Below are positions 25,301 through 37,600 of a stretch of 64,000 nucleotides of DNA, piece after piece (position 1 is the stretch's first letter; every line of letters begins with the position of its first letter). The translations under genes were made by a program, and so were the position numbers. Source of the DNA: Dallia pectoralis (taxonomy: Eukaryota > Chordata > Actinopteri > Esociformes > Umbridae). The stretch covers positions 8,709,929-8,773,928 of the forward strand of contig CM055754.1 in NCBI GenBank assembly GCA_029465975.1. The letters are read 5' to 3'. The notes under the pieces are model-generated. The model was not told where the DNA came from, made no database searches, and worked only from the letters and a program-made list of their open reading frames with translations.

Positions 25301-27782
25301 CTATCAAACCCCTGGTAGACGATGGTACTAGTATTCACGTGTACTATCAAACACCAGGTAGAGGAAAAACAAATATGGTGTTTGGATCTTATCTCCTTTT
25401 TCCAGTGCTGAAAGAGAAAATGAGGGAGGAAGAACAAAGCCCAGTCAGCACTCCCCCCTCTCTCTCACCCTCCCTCCCTCCCTCTCATTCCTACCTTCGC
25501 TCTCTCTCAGGGCTGCGAGGCACATAGCTGTTTTATTTCTCTGCTCATTTTTCTGGGAGATTGGTACCTTCACACGCAGATCCATACCGTACTCCCGTGC
25601 AGAGGCAACGCCAGCCATGAAGAAACAGGGGTTATATCTTCCCCTGGAGTTAGGACACCTCATGACAAATGATAATGGATAATCAATAAAGCGGGGAAAT
25701 ATGAGGCAGCAAACTTTATGAAGCCGGGAGACATATTACTCCCCAACAACACTCGTTTCCCTTAACAAAGTCACTACTCGACTGTGCCTAATAATCTGAA
25801 GGAAAATCAAAGGACCCGCAACCACATCAGCAATATTGGCAACTTATTCCACTTTAATGGCATTTTGATTGATTTTTTCCCCCTCCTAATGGTAGTTTTA
25901 TAGATTTGATGCTGCTTCTGCAAAACAGCAGCATGTAATAAACCTCCCTGAAGGCAAACCAGCCACCATTAAAGCGCTTGTCTTACTAGAACTCATAATT
26001 GGAGGTTGACCACCACCAGCGTCTGCTCCGTCACAAAACACGACACTAACGCGGCCACAGTTTAGCTTCGGCCCAGACAGACCTCAGCGTGCCCTCTCCC
26101 TCCACCTCGTGATTCGCCACATTGTTTTTGAGAAGCCACGATAAGTGCCGAGTGTTTTCCCCTGTGCTGTTGTTTTTCCGTTTGGTCGGGGGATCAAGTT
26201 AAAAATACCCGTAAAGGGGGTTGACCTTGGAGCTGACATTGTAGAGTTTCCGCCAAGCATTGACCTGATGAAAATGGAAGGCCAGACCGCTAATAAATCA
26301 GGCTAGCTTTTAAAACGAGTTTACCCTAATGCCCATTCATCACGAGCTCTAATGCCATTTGCAGACCGGGATTGGGCCGCAGCGCGTCGCGGGCCAGACA
26401 CAGCAGTAAATAACAACAGAGGCCGGCCTGGAATCTGGTCCCCCTCCCTCTCATCGCATCGCTGCAGCCTCCCGCTAACGTCCTCCCACATTTATTAAAG
26501 ACACCCCCACGCGGCACGACGCGCCATGCCATGCCACCGAGCGCTGCAGCCAGCCAGCCCCCACACACACAAACACACAAACACACAAACACAAACATAT
26601 TCACACACACACACACACACTTAAAGCCTGACATACAGAGAACAAAGCCCTGCAGCATGACTTTACACTTTACACCTGTAAATATACAACACGTTTATTG
26701 TAATTGTCCCGTGTTGGCATAAATTCCTACTGAGGTAGCGCATTGTCAACATCTGAGGAGCCGTGGGGGGGCTATTAGAAGGAATAGGCGTCACCTCCCA
26801 TTGGGATTTGCAAAAAGAAAACATCCAGTGTTAACAGAAAAAGGGCAACATCCCTTTTATTAGAGCTTCAAACGCACAACCAACACAATGCTTGATGCTA
26901 TGAGGTTGGTAGCTGGCGTACCGTACCCACAACAGCACTACTAGATCGCTCACTACTTCTGCCAATTCCGGCACCCCCCCCCACCCCTCTCCGTTTCCAG
27001 TAGGGTGAAAAAGTCATTATCTAAATAACGAAATGGCAAGAAAGCTCATTAGAAGGCAACATTTGTTGAGGGAGGAGCGTAATAAACAGTAATGGATGAC
27101 GATCGTTATTGCTCCAGACACTGATGAGCTCCTCTACAAGTTTGTTTATTAATTAAAAAACACACTGTTTCAGGGATGGGGGAAGGGCAGGCCATTGGGG
27201 GGTGAGTGGTGGTGGTGGTGTGTGTGGGGGGGTCGGCTCGTTCATCAAACTTCATGAAGCAGGGGAGAGACAGGTCCTGATAATGCGTGCCGCTAAAGCT
27301 GATTTTCCATGATGAATCTGGTAGCATATAAATTGGCTAATATCTGAAAACATTTACAGATACTAGAGGAATTGACTACTTGTGGGACGTGATGGATGAG
27401 CCTCTCAGACACCGGCGGACAGCTCTGCAAATCTCCGCGGCTGCCTAAAGCCCTCATTTGATTTTCCAATTTACTCCTTTTAAATTTATCCTCACACTTT
27501 AAAAAAAAAAAGAAGGAAGATGAGACCAAGAGAGAGCGAGACAGCCAGACAAAGAGAGAGAGAGAAAAACAGGGAGATAGAGGGGAAATGAACAGTACCT
27601 CTCTGTACTCGTTTTCTTTCATGTGGTGTCGGAGCGGAGGTAAGGCGCCATCGTCAGAGTGGGAGGAAGGTAGTCACAGAAGGGGTTACTAGGGCAAAAC
27701 TGATCTGCTTCTACCTGATTTTCCCTGATGGCAGTGAAATAAGAGTGTGCGTGCGTGTGTGTGTGTGTGTGTGTGTGCGTGC

Positions 27783-27813
<31 letters not shown>

Positions 27814-30800
27814 CACCCGCTCAGGAGTGGCTAGACAGGCTCACTACACCATGCAAAGATCTCCCTAGGTCAAACCATTAGACTGCAGCAGAGGCTGACT
27901 CCAGTTTCCCTGCTGAAAAGGAGTAATTAGTATACTTGTCAAGAGAAGTGCCGCGTGCCTGCTTACCTTGGCCATAACCCCCCCCCTCCCCTGCGCCCCA
28001 TCCTCTTCTCCGCTTCTTACTACCTCTACACCGCTAATGAAGTGCCCTTGCTCTCATTATTCAAAAACTGCTGTATGGATGTGTTGCTCAAGCACCAATC
28101 TCGGCCACATTTGGCGTAAACAGGAGGGAGAGTGCAGGCCTTTTGGGGAAGACGGTTTAACAGTAGGAACAGTTGGTTTAATGCTAAATACACTGAGCAC
28201 TAGCGCCAACAATTGAAATAGCCAAAGCAGGAAAAGCTAACATCGAACGGAGGCGACACGTAACCTTGCCAACATGGCTGTGTGTTGTGAGCGAACATGA
28301 CAATAAATCTCGCCGCGGTCCAATCGCATAGTTCCAAAACACGAAGCAGAAATCTAATCTTGTGGAAGGCCTTGGGAAAATGGAAAAGGTCAAATAGCTA
28401 GCAAAATTGCCTCCTCAAAAAATCTAAATCTAGAGGCACTTCAGCCCACGTCAGTGAGAATGACGAGAGGGGTGAAGAAAACGAAGGGGTGAAATGATGG
28501 GGGGGAAGAAAAAGGACCGACTCCATCGGTGTCCCCATTTAATCTCCTAGTGAGCAACTGAGGAGATTAAGACTAAGACTATCATCATTCGCTGGAAAAA
28601 GCGTTAGGACCAATCATTCTGGATCTTCACTAATTTGCCTAGTTTTCGCCACGTGATTAGTGTGCGTGAACGCATGATCATATATCCCGCAATAACGCAC
28701 AAACAGTCCTGAAATACGGAACGTTACGACGACCGTCGAGAACGCAGAATGCTCATACGGTCGGCTATTGGTAGTCCAGTCGTCTCTCTAATAGTCTTTG
28801 TTTATTCGTAGACAGTGCCATCTGCCCTAACACCTTAACACTACCCAGTCCGCCTTCATAAAACCGACGACATTATGGACGTACGTATGATAAATCATCA
28901 ATACGTGATGAAACTGCTTTGAATCTATCGATTTATTTACATGCACCAGCAAATGCCCTGGCCATCATCCTGCCTGAGTGATGCTCGCTCCGATCCTCCG
29001 TCAAGACGGCGTTGAGGAGGAGGGGAGGAGACAAACAGCAGGCAAAACAAAACAAGGAAGAGACAGAAAACAAGTGAAAAGTGGCTATCGATCTGGCTCT
29101 AGTGATTGTACATATATTCCACTGTCCCAAAGGTCCCATATCCGTGTGTCTTAAAGGCAGAGGAAAAGAGAGGGACATAAAAAAAGCACAGTGCTGGGTA
29201 AAGGACGAGCCGCTCACCTAGTTGCGGGTAATGTCCCTTATATAGAAGTCCATTGATCTTTGCAGACCACTCGCTCCCCTACACACACACGATGGATACG
29301 TCTGCCAATAGATTCGAACAAACCTGCAAGGTAATTGCCAGGGAAGACAATTAACCTAGCATTGTTTAATAATGGAAACACATTGCAGAAGTCTAATATA
29401 CACACAGAGACACTTGAGGGTTTTACCACTGTGCCAGTCAGGTCCCCAACGAGAGACAAACGTCACACTCCCGTCACACCGGCTGGCAAGCTACAAGGAT
29501 GGCAGCAGAGAACCAAGAAAAAGGTATTTTGTGTGGGATTTAGATTGTTCAGTATTTAATTGTTATGAAACTGAGAATATATATAGGTCCATACCTCTCG
29601 ACTGGTAGTGTGTGTACCTGTAAATATATATATATATATATATACACGCTGCTAAACCAACACATTATGATCACCTGCCAAATATGCTGTTGGTCCTCTG
29701 CAGCCAACCTTCTTCCACTGCTCCAAGGTACAACAACACATGGGCACTCCAACCGGTCTGTAACTACACAGTCCCATACACGACAGGGTGCAATGCACTG
29801 TGTGTTGTGGCACATTCCTCCCGTGGCCATCAATAAAACGTAGGCAGATGGCCACGGTAGACCATCTGTCGGATCGTACCAGACGGGATAGCCTTCATTC
29901 CCCGCGCGGATCAAAGAGCCTTGGACACCCAAAACCCAGTTGCCGTTTTGCCCCTGCTCTGACCAATGTCGGTAGGTACTCGTCGCTGCTGACCGGGAGC
30001 CCTCCAGAAGCATTGTCATTTCAGAGATGCTCTCCAAGAGTGGTTTGGTCATAAACATTTTGGCTGTGTCAAAGTCGCTCAGGTCTATACTCCTGCCCAT
30101 GTCATTGTTGCCAAGCAAATAATCTAATTTAAACTAAATGTCTTTGTTTTCCGATCCAAGAGAGACAGAATACCGGCTGACAGCTTCTTCCCTAAATAGT
30201 CATTGCATGATTTGGAGCTGTGCTTTCGTTGTCCTGTTGTAGGAGGAAATAACCAACAATGAAGCGTTGTCCACAGGGCATGGCATTGCAAAATCAAGTG
30301 ACAGCCTTCCTTCTTCAAGATCCCTTGAAGAAGATCCACTTTATCAACACCAAAGCACACCCAGACCATCACATTTCCTTCTCCATGATTGACAGATGGC
30401 ATCAAGCACTCCTCCAGCATTTTATCATTCGCTCTGCGTCTTCGTTGAGATCCTCAAACGTAGAGTAATCTGTCAATAACACTTATTTCCAACATTTCGA
30501 TCCAGTGTAAGTTTACTTTTGCCCGTCTTAATCTTTTCTTTAATATTTTTCTTTGCAACTCTGCCTTGATGGCAAGCATCCCAGAGTCTTGCGCTTTTCA
30601 AATTATCAATCAGCCTTACAAAATTATAGACGTGTATTAGCAAACCTGGAACACAAGACTGATGATTGCTAATATTGGGCCTCTATACGCATATGTAGAT
30701 ATACCATAAAGCATCTGCCATTTCCAGCTAGATTAGTTATTCATATCATTGAAAATACTGTAATTCTGATCCATTTGATGTTTGTTTTTGCTTATCTTCC

Positions 30801-33800
30801 AAAAAAACAAGGACATTTAAAAGTGACCCCAACCTTTTCAACAGTAATATACATATAATATCCCCAAAATGCTTTTCTCCGCAGTACACCCATCAAGAAG
30901 CTAATCTGGGCTAGTTCCAGTGTGTGGCTTCTCCTGGTCTCCCGGTTTCCTAGAAAGAATCCCTGTGTCTTCTGGAAGACGGCGTGTTCTACACACTGCT
31001 CCATCTACTGTTTTGACAGGGACGGGATAACGCCGGGTCCAAAGCAATCATAGACTTGACTTTGACAAATGGATGTGCTGTGGAGGAGTTGGAAATAACA
31101 CACATCCACATTCATCTATTTCTTGATTAAATCGAAGGTGCAGCGTTTTGACATTGTGTGATTCACTCACACCGGCAGAGGCTTTCTGGGATATGTCTAT
31201 TAACATGATAGGGATACCAGTGTGCGGGGATGTGTGCAAGTGTCTTTAGACCGTCCATATGATGAGACAAAAGAGCTAGAGACAGAACCTCTAAGAGGGA
31301 AACAAGATAATTAACACAGAGTAGTCATCCGAATGGAATCGGGCGAGAAAAACGAGTAGAGAATCAAACAAAGACTTTGTGAAAGGAGTGAAATACTACG
31401 CGGCCTTGCAAGGCAGTTGGAAGCTAAACTGGCCAAAGGGGCAGGCTCCAGTATGTCCTCCTGTATGTTCTGCATAGCAGGTGGTGTTCTCCCTGCATCA
31501 TTGAAGGGAACAATTTATGCTGCAACCAAGAGCAGTCCAGAGACCTGGACTGTCAGTCAGTGAACATAAACACCAGGGGCAAACAGATGAAGGACTCTGA
31601 AATACAAGATGTCGTATTCGACACAATCCTCACTTCTCCTCAGAATAAGCAACAACACGTATTTTGAGGGCTGGCTGGTCGGGTTGATGTGTGCGGCGCT
31701 TTGTGGAGCGGACATGGACTGAGAGCAATTATTGCTGTGTTCACAGTTCAGTGTGTGGCAGTGAATATTACTCAAACATGTTATAGGCACGTCCCCAGAG
31801 TTCACTTAACATACTTTAGTAATCAGTTGAATCTTGGGAAAATAACGAAATGTTTACTCCTGGTTCCCATACTGTTGGTTTTTGTAATGTTAGCATGTTT
31901 TAGTGTTTATACCAGGTCACTTCCTGGATGGATAGTGCTAATAAAGGCGAATTTAAACATTACATGTGTGATGATTTTTATCACTCTTCACAAAACCTAA
32001 AAAACTAACTTTACGTGACTTCAAGCATTATAAGTTTAACCATTTTTAAAAAGATGTACATTTTCCCAACATATTTTGAGGTGTTGAATGTCATGAAACC
32101 ATTAGCACATCAGGTTGTTTTAAGTAGGAAATATTTTTGTAAATGTATAAAGACACGAATGGTATTAAAATCTCGAATTATACCAGTAATTTCAAGCAAT
32201 AAAAGAAAACAATCCAACAAACCTTACTGGGACTCTTTCTCAAAATAACCCTTTCAGACACTTTTTCCACATTCTCTAGGCAAAATATGAATCGTATTTT
32301 CCCTCCCCCTCTGTCCATCAGCGCAATGCAGCGACAATTTGCTTTTTTGCCACACTTTCCCTCGATTCTATTTCCTGGAACCAAATTGGGAGGGAGAGAG
32401 GGTAGGATAGGGAGGGGTTGATGGTGATGATCAAGAGGGTTATAAATAACACTGATGAAATGAACTAGCATTGATCTAAACAGCAGTTAAGTGGTGGGTG
32501 GTCTTCTGAGTGCTTAATTGTCAGTCATCTGCCCCAGGTAGCGGTGCTGGCGGAGGCCTGTCTCTCATTAAGACCGTGTGGGCAGAACAACATCAGCCGC
32601 CTCGTTCCTAAACATTCCCCCTGGAAAGGAATTAAGAGTGAACTAGAGTACGAGGGAAAGGCTGTACTCACCCGGCCCTTCCTCCCAATCCTGAAGGAAC
32701 CTGTCCAGGATGAGTCGAGCCATGAGCGCGGGAGACAGGTTAACCTGTGACAACATGGGGGAGGGGGGGGTGATTAGTACGACGTGTGCTTAGGGGTCTA
32801 GGTGGTCCAAATGAAAACACAGCGCAGGTTGTGACTTTGCTATCCCCCTTTCGCAGTGAATGGCAGAACTGTTTGAATGTTCAAGGACATTCCCACAATT
32901 TACGTTCTTTTGAACGTAAATTGCAGCTTTTTTAAGAACTAAGAATGACTCCACTGGAATAACAGTGTCAATGTGGGCCCCCGACGTCACAGGCATAATG
33001 ACATTTCTAATGGAGCTAAATTACAGTAGACATGTATTGTTCCGGTTAACAACCTTGACCCAGCATTCGACAGCAGGCCTCAAATCATTTTGTTTTTGCG
33101 AGCTTTTTCTGGAACAAAGGGGGGTTTTATGATCGCCGAGTTACCAGCTTTAAACGCCTTCACCTCTCTTGTCTCTCATTGTCTGAAATGAAAAGTGCAA
33201 CAATATGCTCGTCCAACCCCGAGACCAGGTCGGAGCTGTAATCACATGAAGATCATGAAGCCTAAAACACAGGACGGGACACACAGCGAAAGGACTGGAG
33301 CATCGACATAATGTGCAATGCCTAATATCACAGGCAATGAAGGGGATGAGCAGAAGATCTATGGCGGAGCCTGTCTTTGAAAAGAGGAAACCTTGAGAAG
33401 AAAGAAGCCTCCGGAAGAATGGAGGTTCAGGTTAAGCCTGACAGGTTGAGGAACACTAATGAGTGATTTGGGGGCCTGATTAACAGGGTGAATCTAAGCC
33501 TGACAACGAGGTGCCTGCAAGCCACTCGTCCATTCTGTACTGCAGCCACTCTAAGCATGTGTTTAACTGTGGCGGATGCTACAGAAGACAAAAGCTTTAG
33601 ATGTAAAAACGGAACGACACTGGACAAAAAAACACATTCGTTTTTTATTCGGTTGTAAAGAAAAAAGCTAGCTGCCTAATTACTCGAAAATAAATAACAC
33701 AAAAGCATTAGGTTCGGACAGAGTTAATACAACACTACATATAAAATAGAAAACACATGAAATGACAAACTACCTAATAACCCCATGGCCTCAGTAATGA

Positions 33801-34561
33801 CACAAGCACGGCTAGTAAAAGACTTGCCATTTCCAGCAACTTCGTTAGCAACCCTAGAGTTCTCACAGCCGGGGAAGATTTCTCTCGTGTTAGCATAATT
33901 GGGGCCCAAAAGTGAATTCACCATTAGTCGGTAGTGAGACGGTTGTGTTTTATCTCCTCTGTGATCCTTCCTGGTGGCGCTGGAAGGTGAGCTAGAGAAC
34001 AAACATGCCGCTCTGTGCAAAGACTTTAACCGGCATCAGTGATATAACTCTGCATACAGATGTCAGCTCGTTGAAGTCAGACCATGTCTAGAATTATTAC
34101 GAAGGCTACGTGGCCAATCTTCATCTCCATTAGCGAGGGGGCTCGGAGAGAATGCATCTTCAGCTCTCCTAGCCCTGCGGGTTTCTCCCTCAAACTCCCT
34201 CCCTCCCCCCTTTTTCCCAGACTCATCTCTCGCTCTTCAGTTGTCATAAACGGCGGGATAACGAGAGAGAGGCGCGTCCCCAGTAACCCACATCAGCTCT
34301 GACACATGAGAAATGGCAACATTACCCCACGCCGGCCCGGCCTGCATAAGGACCACCTGATTAGTTCAGGTACTTGCATCTCCCTAATTTCAAGATTAAT
34401 CATCAGTCCATCTCCTGGCTTCGCGAATCACATCGCAGCACCTCACAAGTTGAACGTGTGACTAAGATTCATGGCCCGTTGAGTGCCGGCTGAAAATAAT
34501 TACAGTTTAAAAGAAGAAGGGGGGGTCCTCAGGTTTTACTAGGCACCGACGGTAAAGGGTG

Positions 34562-34605
<44 letters not shown>

Positions 34606-37600
34606 ATGCATTGTCATGCCTGTTATGTAGCCTTAAGCCAGTGTGCTTAACTGACCTTCCTGAGGCGACGCTAAAAAGGTACTAAAGACAACAACTTCGA
34701 AATAAAAACATATATGCGCAGCAGAACAGAGGAGAATAATTCTCATTAATGTTAATCACCCCCCCTCGTCCCCGTCGCAGATATATTGTTGTCATAAAGG
34801 GCTTGAGACTACATCAATTAGCTGTCTGTGAGAGCGTGAGTGCTTGGTTTAAATGTTAAGTAGCGTATTAAAATGACAGTTAAATGGTTCATAGACAGTT
34901 ATCTCCGAGCTGAGTTTAATCCTTTGAAGAAGAAAAAAGGCGGGGGATCATATGTCAATTAAATGGAGAATGAATAATGACAGTTAGCTTTGAGGTGCCA
35001 CTGATGCATGAGAACTATTCCCATTTTTGAATTTCTGAAAAGGAAGCATGGAATCCCATTGCTTGGTGAAAATAGGGTCCAGTAAAAACGTCGAATGCCA
35101 TTTAAAAAGACCCACGCACACCGAGAAATACCAAGACAACCAAGACGAGTGACCGGAATAAACGCATTTGTTTTTCTTCAGATGTTTTCCAGCATAAAAC
35201 AGCCAATGTGTTGACACGGTGTAAATCACACATTACCGGTATGTAAGGTGTTTTGCATTTGACTCCACTGTATTTCAACACGACATTAACTAGTTTAACT
35301 AGTGTAATGTCTGCCTACGTAATCCGCGATGATAATTAGGAGAAGGGGATATTAATACCACAGCTACTATTATCTGAGTAAACACCAATTTCCAGGCTGT
35401 TTCAGTGGGCTTATTGCACCATTCCCCCCATGCTACTGGGGAATGGTGCAGGTGGCTAGCCTAATAGCTTGCATCCTAAGGTTACTGTACCATACACCTT
35501 TTCACTACCAATTACAATTCTATACTAACCCAATGTTAATTGTTGATTGGCTGACTGGCTACAATGCACAGGAGACATCAGCTAGCGCCGGAGAATATTC
35601 ATTCCCATTAACGCGATATGTCGGAGCTCGGACGTGCGGAACTCTTTGACGTTCGCGGAAACCGCCAGACACACCGTCTATCTCGGGAAAAACAAAGAAG
35701 TCCCACGTAGAGACCAAGGGCAGTCCTTAACGCAATGGAAACTCGGATGCTCGACCAGCACAATACATCGAATGGCCGGTCGCCAAATTTTGTTGAGGGG
35801 AAGAACGTTTAAATTGTTCTCCGAATTCTAAACACGTGAGCCCAGCTTGAAGTTGCATCTGTCGTTGGCGTGATTGGAAGTCTTCTGAAGGATTAAGGCA
35901 ATATTTTTTATGAACCCGGTAAACTGACTACACCTCACCTCTCTGCAGCTCGAATTGTCTTTGGCCGTTTTTAATGTCAATTAGAAAAAATGACATAATA
36001 GAAGCCCAAACTATTTTCACATCTGACTTAAACGGGATAAGAACTAATTGCATTAAATTATTGGTTAATAGACCGGGCCGTTTGTCCAATTTTCATAATC
36101 ACTAACAGACAAGAGAAAAACATTTCTTTGAAACTCAATTCAGAGGCTTTTCGTGGGGGCAATTATGTTTGTCAAAAAGATTTGCCGCACACCAGCTTGT
36201 GTGCACTTTGAATAAAAAATAAATGCTAAAGTTAAAATAAATTTGAGTGTGATGGAGGATAGAGCAAGACAGGAACAGCGGTGACGTGCCGTTACCTCAT
36301 TGGCTAGCTCCAACAGCACCGGGTCAGCCGGACGGGCCTTGGCTTCACTCAGGTACCTTCATTAGAACAAAAGAGAAAAAAACAGGCAGCAGTGAAAACA
36401 AGAAGAGGCCCAGAAAGGCAGACAGAAGGGGAGAGGGGACGAGGCCAGGCCAGCCGAGACATGTAACCGTCCCTGATGACTTTGCCCTCAGTGGCATATG
36501 GCAGGCTTGCTGTGGTTAAAACGGCAGTGCGTAGAAGACGCTGATGTCTTTAAAGCCAGACAAACATGATAGTTAGTTAACCCCCCACAACCATCTACCC
36601 CCCCGCCCAAAAAGGCTTTCTTCCCTCGCCAAGAGAAGCCACAGAAGCACCCTCAGATCTAGCCCAGATCATCGCAGGTTTATTGTCGTATAAGTGGATT
36701 AGAAGTGCATTATCGCAGCCTTGTTTCAGCAGAAAAATGGCTTAATAACATAGATAAAAGGCTCATTTTTGATATGCAAAGAAGCTCCTTTCTTACGTTT
36801 AACAGAATTAGGGATAATCAGCCCATCGTAATAAAGCCTGTGGTGAGTTAATGTCCAACGGCTGTTTTGTATTTTCTTTAGGGCAGCAGAGCTGTTTGAT
36901 GCTCAAGGCTCAGCAGGTGCGCGAAGAGATGCACGTAGGGGTGCACGTAGACGTGCGTGTAGAGGTGCACGTGGAGGTCTGGAATGAATCCTAAAGGTGG
37001 TGATTTGTTTTGAGGAGATTATATCTGTCATAGAGGCCCACCTACTCTCAGCCCCTGTCCACTTCCTATCGTGTGACTTGAGCGATTCCCTTCTGAAGAG
37101 AGCGGAAAAAAGAAAACAGTGAGGGTGAGAGAGAGAGAGAGAGACAGAGAGAGACAGAGAGATAGTCCGGGAAAGAGAGACAGAGTCAGAGAAAGAGATT
37201 GAGTTGGCTGGCATGTACCTTTGGTAGTAGCTTTCAATGACCTCCTGAAAATGATGCCTTGATATTGTTCTTTTGGTTCTTTTCTGAAAATAACAGCACA
37301 TAACAACACATAAATATATCGAATTATGCCACATCTTGTAATGGCATAGAAATGGCACAGTAGTGTTTAAGTAATACGCTCGCAAGGAAAACGCACAAGA
37401 TTTCCATATGGCAAACTTGCCATCAATTCAATGTAGGACAAAGACAAAAAAAACATAAAGCTTTTCCTTTGGCCTGAATGAGAATCCCAGAATCACTTCG
37501 CCTTGGGTTTTCCATTGTATTGTGTATTCAGGCTGCGAGTGAGGAGGTCATAGTAATTGAATCTCAATAAGTTTGCCCAGGGTCACACAGCGAGTCGAGG

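Larger units (their letters stand above)
23746..32671 (-). other. cdin1: cdin1 intron 5
   Basis: An 8.9-kb intron holding a 43-bp minisatellite (24,671-25,364), (CA)n/(GT)n tracts at 26.56-26.62 and 27.75-27.81 kb, a (TA)n run at 29,621-29,645 and two adjoining Tc1-like fossils (29,655-30,620). The 25.8-26.0 kb stretch is a candidate conserved element. I see no exon in the rest. Confidence 0.8.
32745..36295 (-). other. cdin1: cdin1 intron 4
   Basis: A 3.6-kb intron. It holds two perfect hairpins (32,896-32,923 and 35,415-35,450), a (CA)n tract at 34,564-34,602 and two motif-rich candidate elements (34,780-34,995 and 35,930-36,180). No transposon is recognised. Confidence 0.85.

Noticed and set aside
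35415..35450. microRNA precursor
   Set aside because: The stem is only 13 bp, with no extension or bulged 22-nt arms.
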